Source: Azospirillum thermophilum (GTDB lineage Bacteria; Pseudomonadota; Alphaproteobacteria; Azospirillales; Azospirillaceae). Taken from it: a DNA stretch of 64,000 nucleotides. Below are positions 56,373-64,000 of this stretch, piece by piece. The position numbers and the translations under genes were made by a program. Below the pieces are notes generated by a model. It ran no database searches. It saw nothing but the letters and a program-made list of their open reading frames with translations, and was not told where the DNA came from. Position 1 is the stretch's first letter, and each line of letters begins with the position of its first letter. The stretch covers positions 1,280,001 to 1,344,000 of the forward strand of contig NZ_CP029352.1 of NCBI RefSeq assembly GCF_003130795.1, given 5' to 3'.

Positions 56373-56675
56373 ATGCGTCTTCCCGTCTATGCCGCGACGG
56401 CGGCCGGCCGCGGCGCCATGACCTCCCTTGACGGCGGCGTCCTGCCGTCGTCGGGCGACACCTGCATCACGGCCACGATCAGCAACGGCCAGGCCTGCAT
56501 CAACCTGCCGATCCTCGGTCAGAAGTGCATCAGCGTGCCGAGCTGGATCCCGTCGGGCACCCTGGCGTCCCTGTGCGCCAAGCTCTGCACGACCGGGCCG
56601 CTTCCCACCGGCGCCTGCGTCACCGCGACCGTCGCCGGCAAGCAGGTCGCCAGCGAGTGCTTCGGCCGCTGCTGA
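56373..56675 (+). CDS. Eight-cysteine small protein B (tandem paralog)
   Basis: The product has 100 residues, a paralog of the protein encoded just upstream. It shares MRLPVYA at the start and the cysteine pattern C-x10-C-x9-C-x15-C-x3-C-x9-C-x13-C-x3-C, including IPSGT-x-AS, P-x-GACVTA and the terminal ECFGRC. The loops between cysteines differ, as expected for diverging products of one maturation system. AAGGAG is 6 bases before the ATG. There is no signal peptide. Confidence 0.75.
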   Translation: MRLPVYAATAAGRGAMTSLDGGVLPSSGDTCITATISNGQACINLPILGQKCISVPSWIPSGTLASLCAKLCTTGPLPTGACVTATVAGKQVASECFGRC

Positions 56676-56750
56676 GGCCCCGCCGCCCGGCAGCGCACCC
56701 GGCCGGCCGTGCCGCTGGCCGGGACTTTCCCATCCGAAGGAGCGACAGCC

Positions 56751-56939
56751 ATGTCCGACGACACGGAAAATGCCCCGCCGAAGCGCAACGGGCTGCGGCT
56801 TCCCCCGATCATCAGGCCCGAGGACCGCGGCGTCGGCGACGTGGTGGCCCGTGCCGCCAAGGCCGCCGGCTTCACGCCCTGCTCCGGCTGCCAGCACCGG
56901 CAGGCGGTCCTGAACAGCTGGTTCCCGTTCAAGAGCTGA
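56751..56939 (+). CDS. 62-residue CxxC peptide
   Basis: The product has 62 residues: a polar start, a GLRLPPIIRPEDRG stretch, an amphipathic helix (VGDVVARAAKAAGF) and a compact C-terminal motif TPCSGCQHRQAVLNSWFPF. The CxGCxxRxxxLNxxxPF pattern occurs in short proteins of unknown function in other bacteria and phages, as I recall; no role is assigned. AAGGAG lies 8 bases before the ATG. It is 75 bases after the second eight-cysteine gene and probably belongs to the same operon, either as a further substrate or as a helper. Confidence 0.65.
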   Translation: MSDDTENAPPKRNGLRLPPIIRPEDRGVGDVVARAAKAAGFTPCSGCQHRQAVLNSWFPFKS

Positions 56940-56995
56940 GGACCGGCGGCAGGACGGGTTGACCGCCGCCGCGCGGCGCCCCTACCCTTGCCCGC

Positions 56996-57877
56996 ATGCG
57001 AAGCATCCATGTCGCCCTCGCCATGGCGGTCGCCGCCGTCTGGGGGATCAACTTCGTCGCGATCAAGCTGGGCTTGCGCGACTTCCCGCCGATCCTGTTC
57101 TCCTGCCTGCGCTTCGCACTGGCGGCGCTGCCCCTGCTGGTGCTGGGCGTGCGGGGTGGTCCGCCGGTCCCCTGGCGGTATGTGCTGGGGATCGGGCTGG
57201 CGCTGGGGGTGGTGAAGTTCTCGCTCCTGTTCGTCGGCATCGACATCGGCATGCCGGCCGGCCTCGCCTCGCTGGTCCTGCAGAGCCAGGCCTTCTTCAC
57301 CGCCCTGTTCGCGGCGCTGGTGCTGGGCGACCGGCCGGGGCTGCGGCAGATCGCCGGCATGGCGGTCGCCTTCTCCGGCGTGGCGCTGATCGCCAGCGGG
57401 ATGCCGGCGGGCAACTCCCTGCTCGGCCTGCTGCTGGTGCTGGCCGCCGCGGCGGCCTGGGGCGTCTCCAACATCATGATGAAGCAGGCCAGGGCGCCCG
57501 ATCTGCTGCGGCTGATGCTGTGGGTCAGCCTCGTCCCGCCGCTGCCGCTGCTGGGCCTGTCGCTGGTGCTGGAGGGGCCGGAGCGCATCCTGCACGCGCT
57601 GGGCAGCCTCAGCCTGACCGGCGTCGCCTCGCTGGTCTACATCTCGGCCGGCGCCACGCTCTTCGGCTTCGCCGCCTGGGGGTTCCTGCTGCGCCATTAC
57701 CCGGCGAGCCTGGTGGCGCCCTTCTCGCTGCTGGTGCCGATCTTCGGCATGAGCTCCAGCGCTCTCGTGCTGGGCGAGTCCTTCACGGCGATGAAGCTGG
57801 CCGGCTCGGCCCTGGTCTTCTGCGGACTGGCGCTGGCGGTGCTGAAGCTGCCGGCGCCCCGGGCGGCGCGGGTCTGA
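56996..57877 (+). CDS. eamA: EamA/DMT-family exporter
   Basis: The product has 293 residues with ten membrane helices in two EamA repeats. Stretches such as AVWGINFVAIKLGL, DIGMPAGLASLVLQSQAFFT and VAPFSLLVPIFG resemble E. coli EamA, the O-acetylserine/cysteine exporter. The substrate here is inferred. It starts 56 bases after the CxxC peptide gene on the same strand, so it may be read with the cluster, but DMT exporters do not usually carry peptides. It converges on the hydrolase gene. Confidence 0.82.
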   Translation: MRSIHVALAMAVAAVWGINFVAIKLGLRDFPPILFSCLRFALAALPLLVLGVRGGPPVPWRYVLGIGLALGVVKFSLLFVGIDIGMPAGLASLVLQSQAFFTALFAALVLGDRPGLRQIAGMAVAFSGVALIASGMPAGNSLLGLLLVLAAAAAWGVSNIMMKQARAPDLLRLMLWVSLVPPLPLLGLSLVLEGPERILHALGSLSLTGVASLVYISAGATLFGFAAWGFLLRHYPASLVAPFSLLVPIFGMSSSALVLGESFTAMKLAGSALVFCGLALAVLKLPAPRAARV

Positions 57878-57901
57878 CCCGCGCCGGCGGCCACGGGTCA
57901 G
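57874..57901. other. Symmetric dyad covering two convergent stop codons
   Basis: CTGACCCG (57874-57881) and CGGGTCAG (57894-57901) form a perfect 8-bp dyad, with the eamA stop in one arm and the hydrolase stop in the other. It may slow transcription from both sides. There is no T-run. Confidence 0.4.
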
Positions 57902-58755
57902 CCCAGGGACTTGTGCAGGAACTCCACGCTGCGCGTCCAGGCGAGCTCGGCGGCGTCCTTGTTGTAGCGCTCGGCCGAGGTGTCGTTGTGGAAGGCGTGG
58001 TTGACGCCCTCGTACATGTGGATCTGGTAGGAGACGCCGGCCTTCTTCAGGGCCTCCTCATAGGCCGGGACCCGCGAGTTGATGTTCTGGTCCAGCCCGG
58101 CATAGTGCAGCAGCAGCGGCGCCTTGATCGAGGGGACCAGCGCCGGGTCGGGCGGCGGGCCGTAGAAGGCGACGCCGGCCTTGAGGTCGGGCGCCTTGAC
58201 GGCGAGCCGGTTGACCATGCCGCCGCCCCAGCAGAAGCCCATCGCCCCCACCTTGGCGTTGGAATAGCGGTAGGCCATCAGGAAGCTCATCGCGCCGACG
58301 ATGTCGTTCACCGCCTTGTCGCCGTCGAGCTGGCCGATCATCTCCCGCGCCTTGTCCGGGTCGGAGGGCGTGCCGCCGAGCGGCGACAGCATGTCGGGCG
58401 CCAGGGCGACGAAGCCCTCGGTCGCGAGGCGGCGGGTGACATCCTCGACATAGGGGTTCAGGCCGCGGTTCTCGTGGATCACCACCACGGCCGGCGACTG
58501 GTCGGCCAGCTTGGGCCGCGCGACGTAGCAGCGGACGTCGCCGGTCGCCCCCTGGTAGCTGGTGCGGTCGGTGGCGATGCGCCCGTCATCCTCGGCCACC
58601 ACGGCGGCGCGGGCATAGTTCGGCTCCAGCAGCGACAGGATCGCCGGGACGGCCGCGGCGCTGCCGGCCAGCGCCACCAGCCGGTCCAGGAAGACCCGGC
58701 GCGGCAGCGGCGCATGGGTGTACTCGTCGTAAAGGTCGATGATCTTCTGGTCCAC
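57898..58755 (-). CDS. Dienelactone hydrolase family protein with Tat-like signal
   Basis: The product has 285 residues. An N-terminal twin-arginine-like segment (PRRVFLDRLVALAGSAAAVP) suggests export in folded form. The alpha/beta hydrolase core has VVVIHENRGLNPYVED, nucleophile cysteine in GAMGFCWGGGM, aspartate in HYAGLDQNIN and histidine in GVNHAFHND, the dienelactone hydrolase triad. The natural substrate is unknown. GTG at 58755 has GGGAGG 8 bases upstream; further upstream the frame stays open but is alanine-rich and unlike the family. Confidence 0.85.
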   Translation of the reverse strand: MDQKIIDLYDEYTHAPLPRRVFLDRLVALAGSAAAVPAILSLLEPNYARAAVVAEDDGRIATDRTSYQGATGDVRCYVARPKLADQSPAVVVIHENRGLNPYVEDVTRRLATEGFVALAPDMLSPLGGTPSDPDKAREMIGQLDGDKAVNDIVGAMSFLMAYRYSNAKVGAMGFCWGGGMVNRLAVKAPDLKAGVAFYGPPPDPALVPSIKAPLLLHYAGLDQNINSRVPAYEEALKKAGVSYQIHMYEGVNHAFHNDTSAERYNKDAAELAWTRSVEFLHKSLG

Positions 58756-58866
58756 CGTACTCGCCTCCCTCGTTGCCGCGGCCCGCGGTTCGGGCTCAAG
58801 TGTGGGGGCGGGCACCGCCGCTGGCAAGGTGGAGCCTCTCGCCATCGGGAGGAGGGGAGCGTCGCG

Positions 58867-59550
58867 TCAGCGGTGCTCCACCAGTTGTCCGTCGCGCATC
58901 TCCATCACCCGGTCCATGCGCTGCGCCAGTTCCAGATTGTGGGTGGCGACCAGCGCCCCGACGCTGGCCTGCCGCACGATGGCGGTCAGCATGGCGAAGA
59001 CATGCTCCGCCGTATGGGGGTCGAGGTTGCCGGTCGGCTCGTCGGCGATCAGCAGGGACGGCGCGTTGGCGAGCGCGCGGGCGATGGCGACGCGCTGCTG
59101 CTCGCCGCCCGACAGCCGGGCCGGGCGGTGGCTGCCGCGCTGGTCGAGCCCGACCATGTGGAGCAGCTCGTCCGCCCGCTGCCTGGCCACCCGCTTCGGC
59201 ACGCCGGCGATCATCTGCGGCAGGACGATGTTCTCGCGCGCGGTGAATTCCGGCAGCAGGTGGTGGAACTGGTAGACGAAGCCGATGGAGCGCCGCCGCA
59301 CCTCCGTCCGCCGGCCGTCGTCGAAGCCGACGACGTCCTCGCCGGCGATCTTCACCGTGCCGGCGGTCGGCCGTTCCAGCAGGCCGGCGATGTGCAGCAG
59401 CGTGGACTTGCCGGCACCGGACGGACCGACCAGCGCCACCAGCTCGCCCGGGCGGACCGTCAGCTCCACCCCGCGCAGGACATCCAGCACCGTGCCGCCC
59501 TGCTCGAACCGGCGCACGATCCCCGACAGTTCCAGCATCGTCTCACTCAT
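58867..59550 (-). CDS. lolD: Lipoprotein-releasing ABC transporter ATPase LolD
   Basis: The product has 227 residues: Walker A GPSGAGKST, signature LSGGEQQRVAIARALAN, Walker B LLIADEPTGNLD, and the H-loop in ALVATHNLEL. It powers removal of outer-membrane lipoproteins from the inner membrane for LolA. It overlaps the permease gene by 8 bases. Confidence 0.94.
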   Translation of the reverse strand: MSETMLELSGIVRRFEQGGTVLDVLRGVELTVRPGELVALVGPSGAGKSTLLHIAGLLERPTAGTVKIAGEDVVGFDDGRRTEVRRRSIGFVYQFHHLLPEFTARENIVLPQMIAGVPKRVARQRADELLHMVGLDQRGSHRPARLSGGEQQRVAIARALANAPSLLIADEPTGNLDPHTAEHVFAMLTAIVRQASVGALVATHNLELAQRMDRVMEMRDGQLVEHR

Positions 59551-60790
59551 AGCGCAGGGCCTCCACCGGATCGAGCCGGGCGGCCCGCCAGGACGGGTAG
59601 ATGGTCGCGGCGAAGGACAGGCCGAGCGCCATCAGCGCCACCTGCACCACCTCGCTCCAGTCGATCTTCGCCGGGAGCTGCGACAGGAAATAGATCTCGG
59701 CGGAGAACAGGTTGGTGCCGGTCAGCCCCTGGATGACCTGGCGGATCGACTCGATGTTCGTCGCGAAGGAGACGCCGAGCATCAGCCCGAGCACCGTCCC
59801 GGTCACCCCGACCGAGGCGCCGGACAGGAAGAAGATCCGCATGATCATCCCGCGCGTCGCCCCCATGGTGCGCAGGATGGCGATGTCGCGGCCCTTGTCC
59901 TTCACCAGCATGATCAGGCTGGAGATGATGTTGAACGCCGCCACCATGATGATCAGCGACAGGATCAGGAACATCACGTTGCGCTCGACCTGCAGCGCCG
60001 TGAAGAAGCTGGCGTTGGACTGCTGCCAGTCGACCACCCGCCCCACCCCGGCCACCGCCGACTGCACGGCGTCGCGCGCGGCGCGGATCTGGGTCGGGTC
60101 GCCGACGAAGATCTCCAGCGAGGTCACCTGGTCCGGCATGCGGAAGAAGGCCTGCGCCTCCTCCAGCGGCAGGAAGATGAAGCTGTTGTCGTATTCGAAC
60201 ATGCCGACGTCGAAGATCGCGCCGATCGGATAGCTGCGCATGCGGGGCACGGTGCCGAAGGCGGTGACGTTGCCCTGCGGCGCGATCAGGGTGAGCTGGT
60301 CGCCGACCGACAGCCCCAGCCGCTGCGCCATGCGCGCGCCGATGGCGATGCGGTCCTCCCCGAACTCCTCGGCCGAGCCGCGCACGATGTTGCGCGCCAG
60401 CGTCGGCCGCACCCGGAAATCCTCCGGCCGGACGCCGCGCACCACCGCACCGGAGGCGGTCCCGCGCACGGAGACCAGCGCCTGCCCCTCCACCGTCGGG
60501 GTCACGTTGACGATGCCGGGCACCCCGCGCAGCCGCCCCGCCACCATGTCGAAGTCGGGCAGCGGCCCGCCGCGGACGTTGTAGACGTTGAGGTGCCCGT
60601 TCAGCCCCAGCACGCGGCCCAGCAGCTCGGCCCGGAAGCCGTTCATCACCGCCATCACGATGATCAGCGTCGCCACCCCGAGCGCGATGCCCAGCAGCGA
60701 GAACCCCGCGATGACCGAGATGAACCCCTCCTGGCGGCGCGCCCGGAGGTATCGCATCGCGACCATGCGTTCGAAGGCGTTGAAGATCAT
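59543..60790 (-). CDS. lolC: Lipoprotein-releasing permease LolC/LolE
   Basis: The product has 415 residues with four membrane helices: one near the N-terminus (FISVIAGFSLLGIALGVATL) and three at the C-terminus, around a large periplasmic domain (about 45-260). The MNGFRAELLGRVLGLNGHLN loop is typical of LolC/E. Only one permease gene is present, as in alphaproteobacteria that use a single LolF-like homodimer, so the symbol is provisional. It is translated just before lolD with an 8-base overlap. Confidence 0.92.
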   Translation of the reverse strand: MIFNAFERMVAMRYLRARRQEGFISVIAGFSLLGIALGVATLIIVMAVMNGFRAELLGRVLGLNGHLNVYNVRGGPLPDFDMVAGRLRGVPGIVNVTPTVEGQALVSVRGTASGAVVRGVRPEDFRVRPTLARNIVRGSAEEFGEDRIAIGARMAQRLGLSVGDQLTLIAPQGNVTAFGTVPRMRSYPIGAIFDVGMFEYDNSFIFLPLEEAQAFFRMPDQVTSLEIFVGDPTQIRAARDAVQSAVAGVGRVVDWQQSNASFFTALQVERNVMFLILSLIIMVAAFNIISSLIMLVKDKGRDIAILRTMGATRGMIMRIFFLSGASVGVTGTVLGLMLGVSFATNIESIRQVIQGLTGTNLFSAEIYFLSQLPAKIDWSEVVQVALMALGLSFAATIYPSWRAARLDPVEALRYE

Positions 60791-61266
60791 TCTGCTCCCC
60801 GAGTGGGCAACGCATCCGCGGGCGCGGTGCGGCGGGGGCGAAGATAGGGCGGCAGTCCCGGCAAGGAAAGGGGGGAAGCGAACCGGCCCCGGCGATGCGG
60901 GCGGCCGGCGCGTCCGGGCGCCGGTTCCGTGCGGCGCTGTGCGCGTTGTGCGGAGCGTTCCGGGCGCACAATGGCCGCTTTCGCGATTTCGTCTTTCCCA
61001 TCAGCGGGTTGCGCGATCCGTTCGTAAGCCAACATTGTGCATCGGCTGCACAATGCCGCAGGAGGCGGAACCGGAAGGCGGAGCCGCCGGCGGACGGTCG
61101 GGCGGACCGGCACCGCGGAGGGACGGAGCGCGGACGGCGAACGGGCAGGATCGGGCGGAGATCGGCGACAGGATATCGCGACGGCGCGCAGCCGGCAACA
61201 GTGCCCCGAAACGCCGCCCGACGTCCCGGTCTGCTTCCGCAAGGAGGGCGGCGGCAGCGGCCCGGC
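60791..61266. other. Intergenic region between proS and lolC with palindrome
   Basis: No convincing gene was found in this gap. It contains the perfect dyad CATTGTGCA-N5-TGCACAATG (61033-61055) and a further half-site GCACAATG at 60966-60973. The dyad lies about 245 bases upstream of lolC. It may be a regulator site. Confidence 0.5.
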
Positions 61267-61301
61267 AAGAAAACACCCCCCGGAGCGCTCCGGAGGGTGT
61301 T
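61267..61301 (-). terminator. Intrinsic terminator after proS
   Basis: On the minus strand AACACCCTCCGGAGCG folds back on CGCTCCGGGGGGTGTT (61272-61301, nearly perfect, with one mismatch-type pair), and is followed by TTTTCTT. It lies 22 bases after the proS stop. Confidence 0.85.
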
Positions 61302-61323
61302 CCCGCGGTTGCCGCCGCGGCGA

Positions 61324-62637
61324 TCAGCCGACCAGCTTCGCCAGCGCGCTGTCGACCGACAGCTCTTCCTTCTCGCCGGTGGCGCGGCGCTTCAGCTCGA
61401 CCACGCCGCTCTTCAGGCCGCGCGGGCCGACCACGAGCTGCCAGGGCAGGCCGATCAGGTCCATGTCGGCGAACTTCACGCCCGGCCGCTCGTCGCGGTC
61501 GTCGTAGAGCACGTCCAGGCCGTTGGCGCGGAGCTTGTAGTAGAGCTCCTGGCAGACCCGGTCGGTCTCGGCGTCGCCGGCCTTCAGGTTGACCAGCCCG
61601 ACGTTGAAGGGGGCCACCGCGTCCGGCCAGATGATGCCGTTGTCGTCGTGGCTCGCCTCGATGATCGCGCCCATCAGGCGCGACACGCCGATGCCGTAGG
61701 ACCCCATCTCCACCGGCACCGGCTCGCCGTTCGGGCCGGCGACGACCGCGTTCATCGGCTTGGAGTATTTGGTGCCGAAATAGAAGATGTGGCCGACCTC
61801 GATGCCGCGGGCGGAGACCAGATCGCTCTCCGGCACCGGGCAGGCCCCCGGCTCGTGCTTCTCGTCGGTGGCGGCGTAGATCGAGGTGTACTTGTCGAAG
61901 AAGGGCTGCAGATCCTCGTCGAAGCCCGGCGCGTCCTGCAGGACGTCGAGGTTCAGCCATTCCTTGTGGCAGAAGACGCCGCTCTCGCCCGTCTCGGCCA
62001 GGATGATGAACTCGTGGCTGAGGTCGCCGCCGATCGGGCCGGTGTCGGCGCGCATCGGGATGGCCTTCAGCCCCAGCCGCGCGAAGGTGCGCAGATAGGC
62101 GAGGAACATCTTCTGGTAGGACCGCTTGGCGCCGGCCGGGTCGATGTCGAAGGAATAGGCGTCCTTCATCAGGAACTCGCGCCCGCGCATCACGCCGAAG
62201 CGCGGCCGGATCTCGTCCCGGAACTTCCACTGGATGTGGTAGAGGTTCAGCGGAAGCTGCCGGTAGCTGCGGACGAAGCTGCGGAAGATGTCGGTGATCA
62301 TCTCCTCGTTCGTCGGGCCGTAGAGCATGTCGCGGTCATGGCGGTCGGTGATGCGCAGCATCTCCTTGCCGTAGTCGTCGTAACGGCCGCTTTCCTTCCA
62401 CAGCTCCGCCGACTGGATGGTCGGCATCAGCAGCTCCTGGGCGCCGGAGGCGTCCTGCTCCTCGCGCACGATCTGCTCGATCTTCTGCAGCACCCGGAAC
62501 CCCAGCGGCAGCCAGGCATAGATGCCGGCGCTGGTCTGGCGGATCATCCCCGCCCGCAGCATCAGGCGGTGCGAGACGATCTGCGCCTCGGTGGGGGTCT
62601 CCTTGAGGGTGGGCATGAAGAAGCTGGACAGCCGCAT
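61324..62637 (-). CDS. proS: Prolyl-tRNA synthetase
   Basis: The product has 437 residues, the short bacterial form without the large editing insertion that is usual in alphaproteobacteria. It starts [15 protein letters not shown]. Class II motif 2 is seen as [25 protein letters not shown] (shown in part) near 145-165, with [13 protein letters not shown] as motif 3. It charges tRNA-Pro. A terminator follows. Confidence 0.96.
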   Translation of the reverse strand: MRLSSFFMPTLKETPTEAQIVSHRLMLRAGMIRQTSAGIYAWLPLGFRVLQKIEQIVREEQDASGAQELLMPTIQSAELWKESGRYDDYGKEMLRITDRHDRDMLYGPTNEEMITDIFRSFVRSYRQLPLNLYHIQWKFRDEIRPRFGVMRGREFLMKDAYSFDIDPAGAKRSYQKMFLAYLRTFARLGLKAIPMRADTGPIGGDLSHEFIILAETGESGVFCHKEWLNLDVLQDAPGFDEDLQPFFDKYTSIYAATDEKHEPGACPVPESDLVSARGIEVGHIFYFGTKYSKPMNAVVAGPNGEPVPVEMGSYGIGVSRLMGAIIEASHDDNGIIWPDAVAPFNVGLVNLKAGDAETDRVCQELYYKLRANGLDVLYDDRDERPGVKFADMDLIGLPWQLVVGPRGLKSGVVELKRRATGEKEELSVDSALAKLVG

Positions 62638-62754
62638 GGCTCTTGCTCTCGTGTGCGGGGTGTTCGGGGCCGGCCGGCCGGGGCGGCCTTGTACGGGAAC
62701 AGCGACTTTAGGAAGGACGCCCGGCCTTGTCCATCCTCACGGCGCGCCGGAGCA

Positions 62755-63177
62755 TCACTGGGCGGTGCGGCACAGCGCGTAGAGCTGCGACTCCGACGGG
62801 CCGCCGAGCGGCTGGCCGTTGAAGAAGAGCTGGCCGCCGTCCATCGTCAGCCGCCCCACCTCGGTACGACCCGGCAGCCCGGTCGGCGGCACCACGAGGC
62901 CGATGCGGCGGGCGAAGTCCAGCGTCACCGGAATGTCCAGCCGCAGCGGCGCCGCGGTCCCGGCGGACCCCGGCAGGTCGGCCGGCGCCACCGGGCGGCC
63001 GTTCACGTCCACGCCCGGCTTGAATTCCACGTCCGGTGCCGGGCGGTGGCGCGGCAGGTAGCGGCAGACGGACAGGTCGGTCTGCGCCGCGGCAGGAGCG
63101 GGAGCCAGCGCCAGGACGAGCAGGGTCGCGAACAGGGCGGGCAGCGCGGCCGGGGCCGCAGGAAGGAGGCGGATCAT
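62755..63177 (-). CDS. Exported hypothetical protein
   Basis: The product has 140 residues with a signal peptide (about 1-31, ending APAAAQ). The mature part has two cysteines, one near each end (SVCRYLP and YALCRTAQ), that could form a disulfide. No family was recognised. It starts 7 bases after the stop of the next gene upstream on the same strand and probably shares its transcript. Confidence 0.65.
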   Translation of the reverse strand: MIRLLPAAPAALPALFATLLVLALAPAPAAAQTDLSVCRYLPRHRPAPDVEFKPGVDVNGRPVAPADLPGSAGTAAPLRLDIPVTLDFARRIGLVVPPTGLPGRTEVGRLTMDGGQLFFNGQPLGGPSESQLYALCRTAQ

Positions 63178-63184
63178 GACGGGC

Positions 63185-64000
63185 TCACAGCGTCGGTTGA
63201 TGCTGCGTCATGACAGGATTCGGCATCGCCTTCCAGTAGACCGAAAGATAGGGCATGCCCTTCTCGGCCTCCTCCTGGGTGCGGGCGGACTGGCGGATGT
63301 ATTTGCCGATGAAGGGCTTGTTGACGTTCTCCAGGTCGACCGCCGCCTTCAGCACCATGAACTCGCCGATCCGTTCCGGCAGGTTGTAGTGCCATTTCTG
63401 CAGGCAGTCGGAGGTGACGCCGGGCTTCGCCTGCTCATGGCCGCTCAGGGAGAATTCCTGGTGGTGGTACTGGGTGATCTCCTTCCAGGCCTGCGCCAGC
63501 CGCGCCGGCTTCACCCGCACCAGATTTTTCAGCACCTTGGAATCGTCGTGGAACAGCGGCAGGAAGCCGCGCCGCCCGGCCAGTTCGCACAGCATGGCGT
63601 GCAGGCCGGCCATCACCCCGCCGGCCGCGGCCTCCGCCTTGCGTGCCGCCTCTTCCTCCTGCGCCGAGCGGCCGCGGCGGAACAGGCTGGCGAGGAAGCC
63701 CGGCTTCTTCTCCTGCGCAGGGCTGGCCGTGGCGGGGTCCTGCGTCACCTTGCGCTCGTCCCACAGCGAGTCCCACGCGTAATCCCAGGCGGTGAAGATC
63801 GCGTTGGAGCGGTCGTCCATCACCGTCAGCAGATAATCCCGGCCCTCGCGCGTCCAGTCCACGTCGCCGACGATGGCGCGCACCGGACGGCGGCTGATCA
63901 CCACCGGGAAGATGCCGACGCGGACGATGTTGGTGTAGAGCTCCCAGAAGGCCGGGGTCTGGACGAAGGGCAGCAGGCTGCAGGGCTGCTGGTCGGGCGA
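63185..64000 (-). CDS. Hypothetical protein, N-terminus beyond the window
   Basis: The frame is open to the right edge without a stop, so the first part of the protein is missing; 271 C-terminal residues are visible. It is soluble, rich in Trp and charged residues (FTAWDYAWDSLWDERKV), with a basic/Glu-rich, low-complexity stretch in the middle (FRRGRSAQEEEAARKAEAAA). I do not recognise the family. Its stop is 7 bases from the start of the exported protein gene. Confidence 0.6.
   Translation of the reverse strand, partial: SPDQQPCSLLPFVQTPAFWELYTNIVRVGIFPVVISRRPVRAIVGDVDWTREGRDYLLTVMDDRSNAIFTAWDYAWDSLWDERKVTQDPATASPAQEKKPGFLASLFRRGRSAQEEEAARKAEAAAGGVMAGLHAMLCELAGRRGFLPLFHDDSKVLKNLVRVKPARLAQAWKEITQYHHQEFSLSGHEQAKPGVTSDCLQKWHYNLPERIGEFMVLKAAVDLENVNKPFIGKYIRQSARTQEEAEKGMPYLSVYWKAMPNPVMTQHQPTL

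Noticed and set aside
56996..57877. EamA gene as the dedicated exporter of the cysteine-rich peptides
   Set aside because: The protein is a normal DMT amino-acid-type exporter close to E. coli EamA; only adjacency supports a peptide role.
60787..61242. 151-residue minus-strand frame in the lolC-proS gap
   Set aside because: Arg/Pro/Ala-rich with no domain and no ribosome site; composition alone explains the open frame.

Overview
The window is very GC-rich (about 70 %) and gene-dense. It looks like chromosomal DNA of an alphaproteobacterium in the Rhodospirillales, most likely Azospirillum or a close relative. The reasons are the gltX-gltA pair, the run rpsB-tsf-pyrH-frr-uppS-cdsA-dxr-rseP-bamA-skp then fabZ-lpxA-lpxI-lpxB, the short (437-residue) ProS, the DctBD pair, and a chemoreceptor with a C-terminal PilZ domain of the type known from Azospirillum brasilense Tlp1. 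The genus is an inference.

Layout. 0-6 kb (+): a lactate-utilisation operon, a D-lactate dehydrogenase-type flavo/iron-sulfur protein followed by overlapping lutA, lutB and lutC. 6-7.7 kb (+): a zinc alcohol dehydrogenase and a small membrane protein. 7.7-10 kb (-): exbB-exbD-tonB behind a Fur-like dyad. 10-20 kb: a signalling block with a chemoreceptor-PilZ protein, two large histidine kinases joined by a 4-base overlap, a LuxR-type response regulator, a single-domain receiver and a receiver-HD-GYP phosphodiesterase. A palindrome GGATAnTATCC recurs in its promoter regions. 20-24.5 kb (-): a PY-rich exported protein, a hypothetical protein, gamma-glutamyltransferase, a uroporphyrinogen-III synthase-like protein and a phospholipid N-methyltransferase. 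24.6-28 kb (+): dctB-dctD, then a three-copy 25-bp hairpin repeat facing comEC. 30-33 kb (+): gltX, gltA and a small membrane protein that overlaps gltA. 33-35 kb: rhodanese, divergent FtrA-like regulator, gloA. 35-49 kb (-): the lipid A, outer-membrane assembly, isoprenoid and translation super-cluster. 49-52.6 kb (-): dnaE.

The most unusual part is 53.4-56.9 kb. A roughly 640-base AT-rich non-coding stretch precedes a subtilisin-PatG-like protease (the protease type that matures cyanobactins). Two tandem paralogous eight-cysteine small proteins and a 62-residue CxxC peptide follow, each with a strong ribosome binding site. No YcaO cyclodehydratase, lanthionine synthetase or dedicated ABC exporter is present. 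This looks like an undescribed minimal peptide-maturation cluster. After it come an EamA-type exporter, a dienelactone hydrolase-like protein, lolD-lolC/E, proS, an exported hypothetical protein and a truncated hypothetical gene at the right edge.

Sequence quality. Five genes (dld, tonB, a histidine kinase, the ftrA-like regulator and rseP) are each broken by one apparent missing G or C at or beside a homopolymer. One of them is rseP, which is normally essential, so these look like consensus errors rather than five real mutations.
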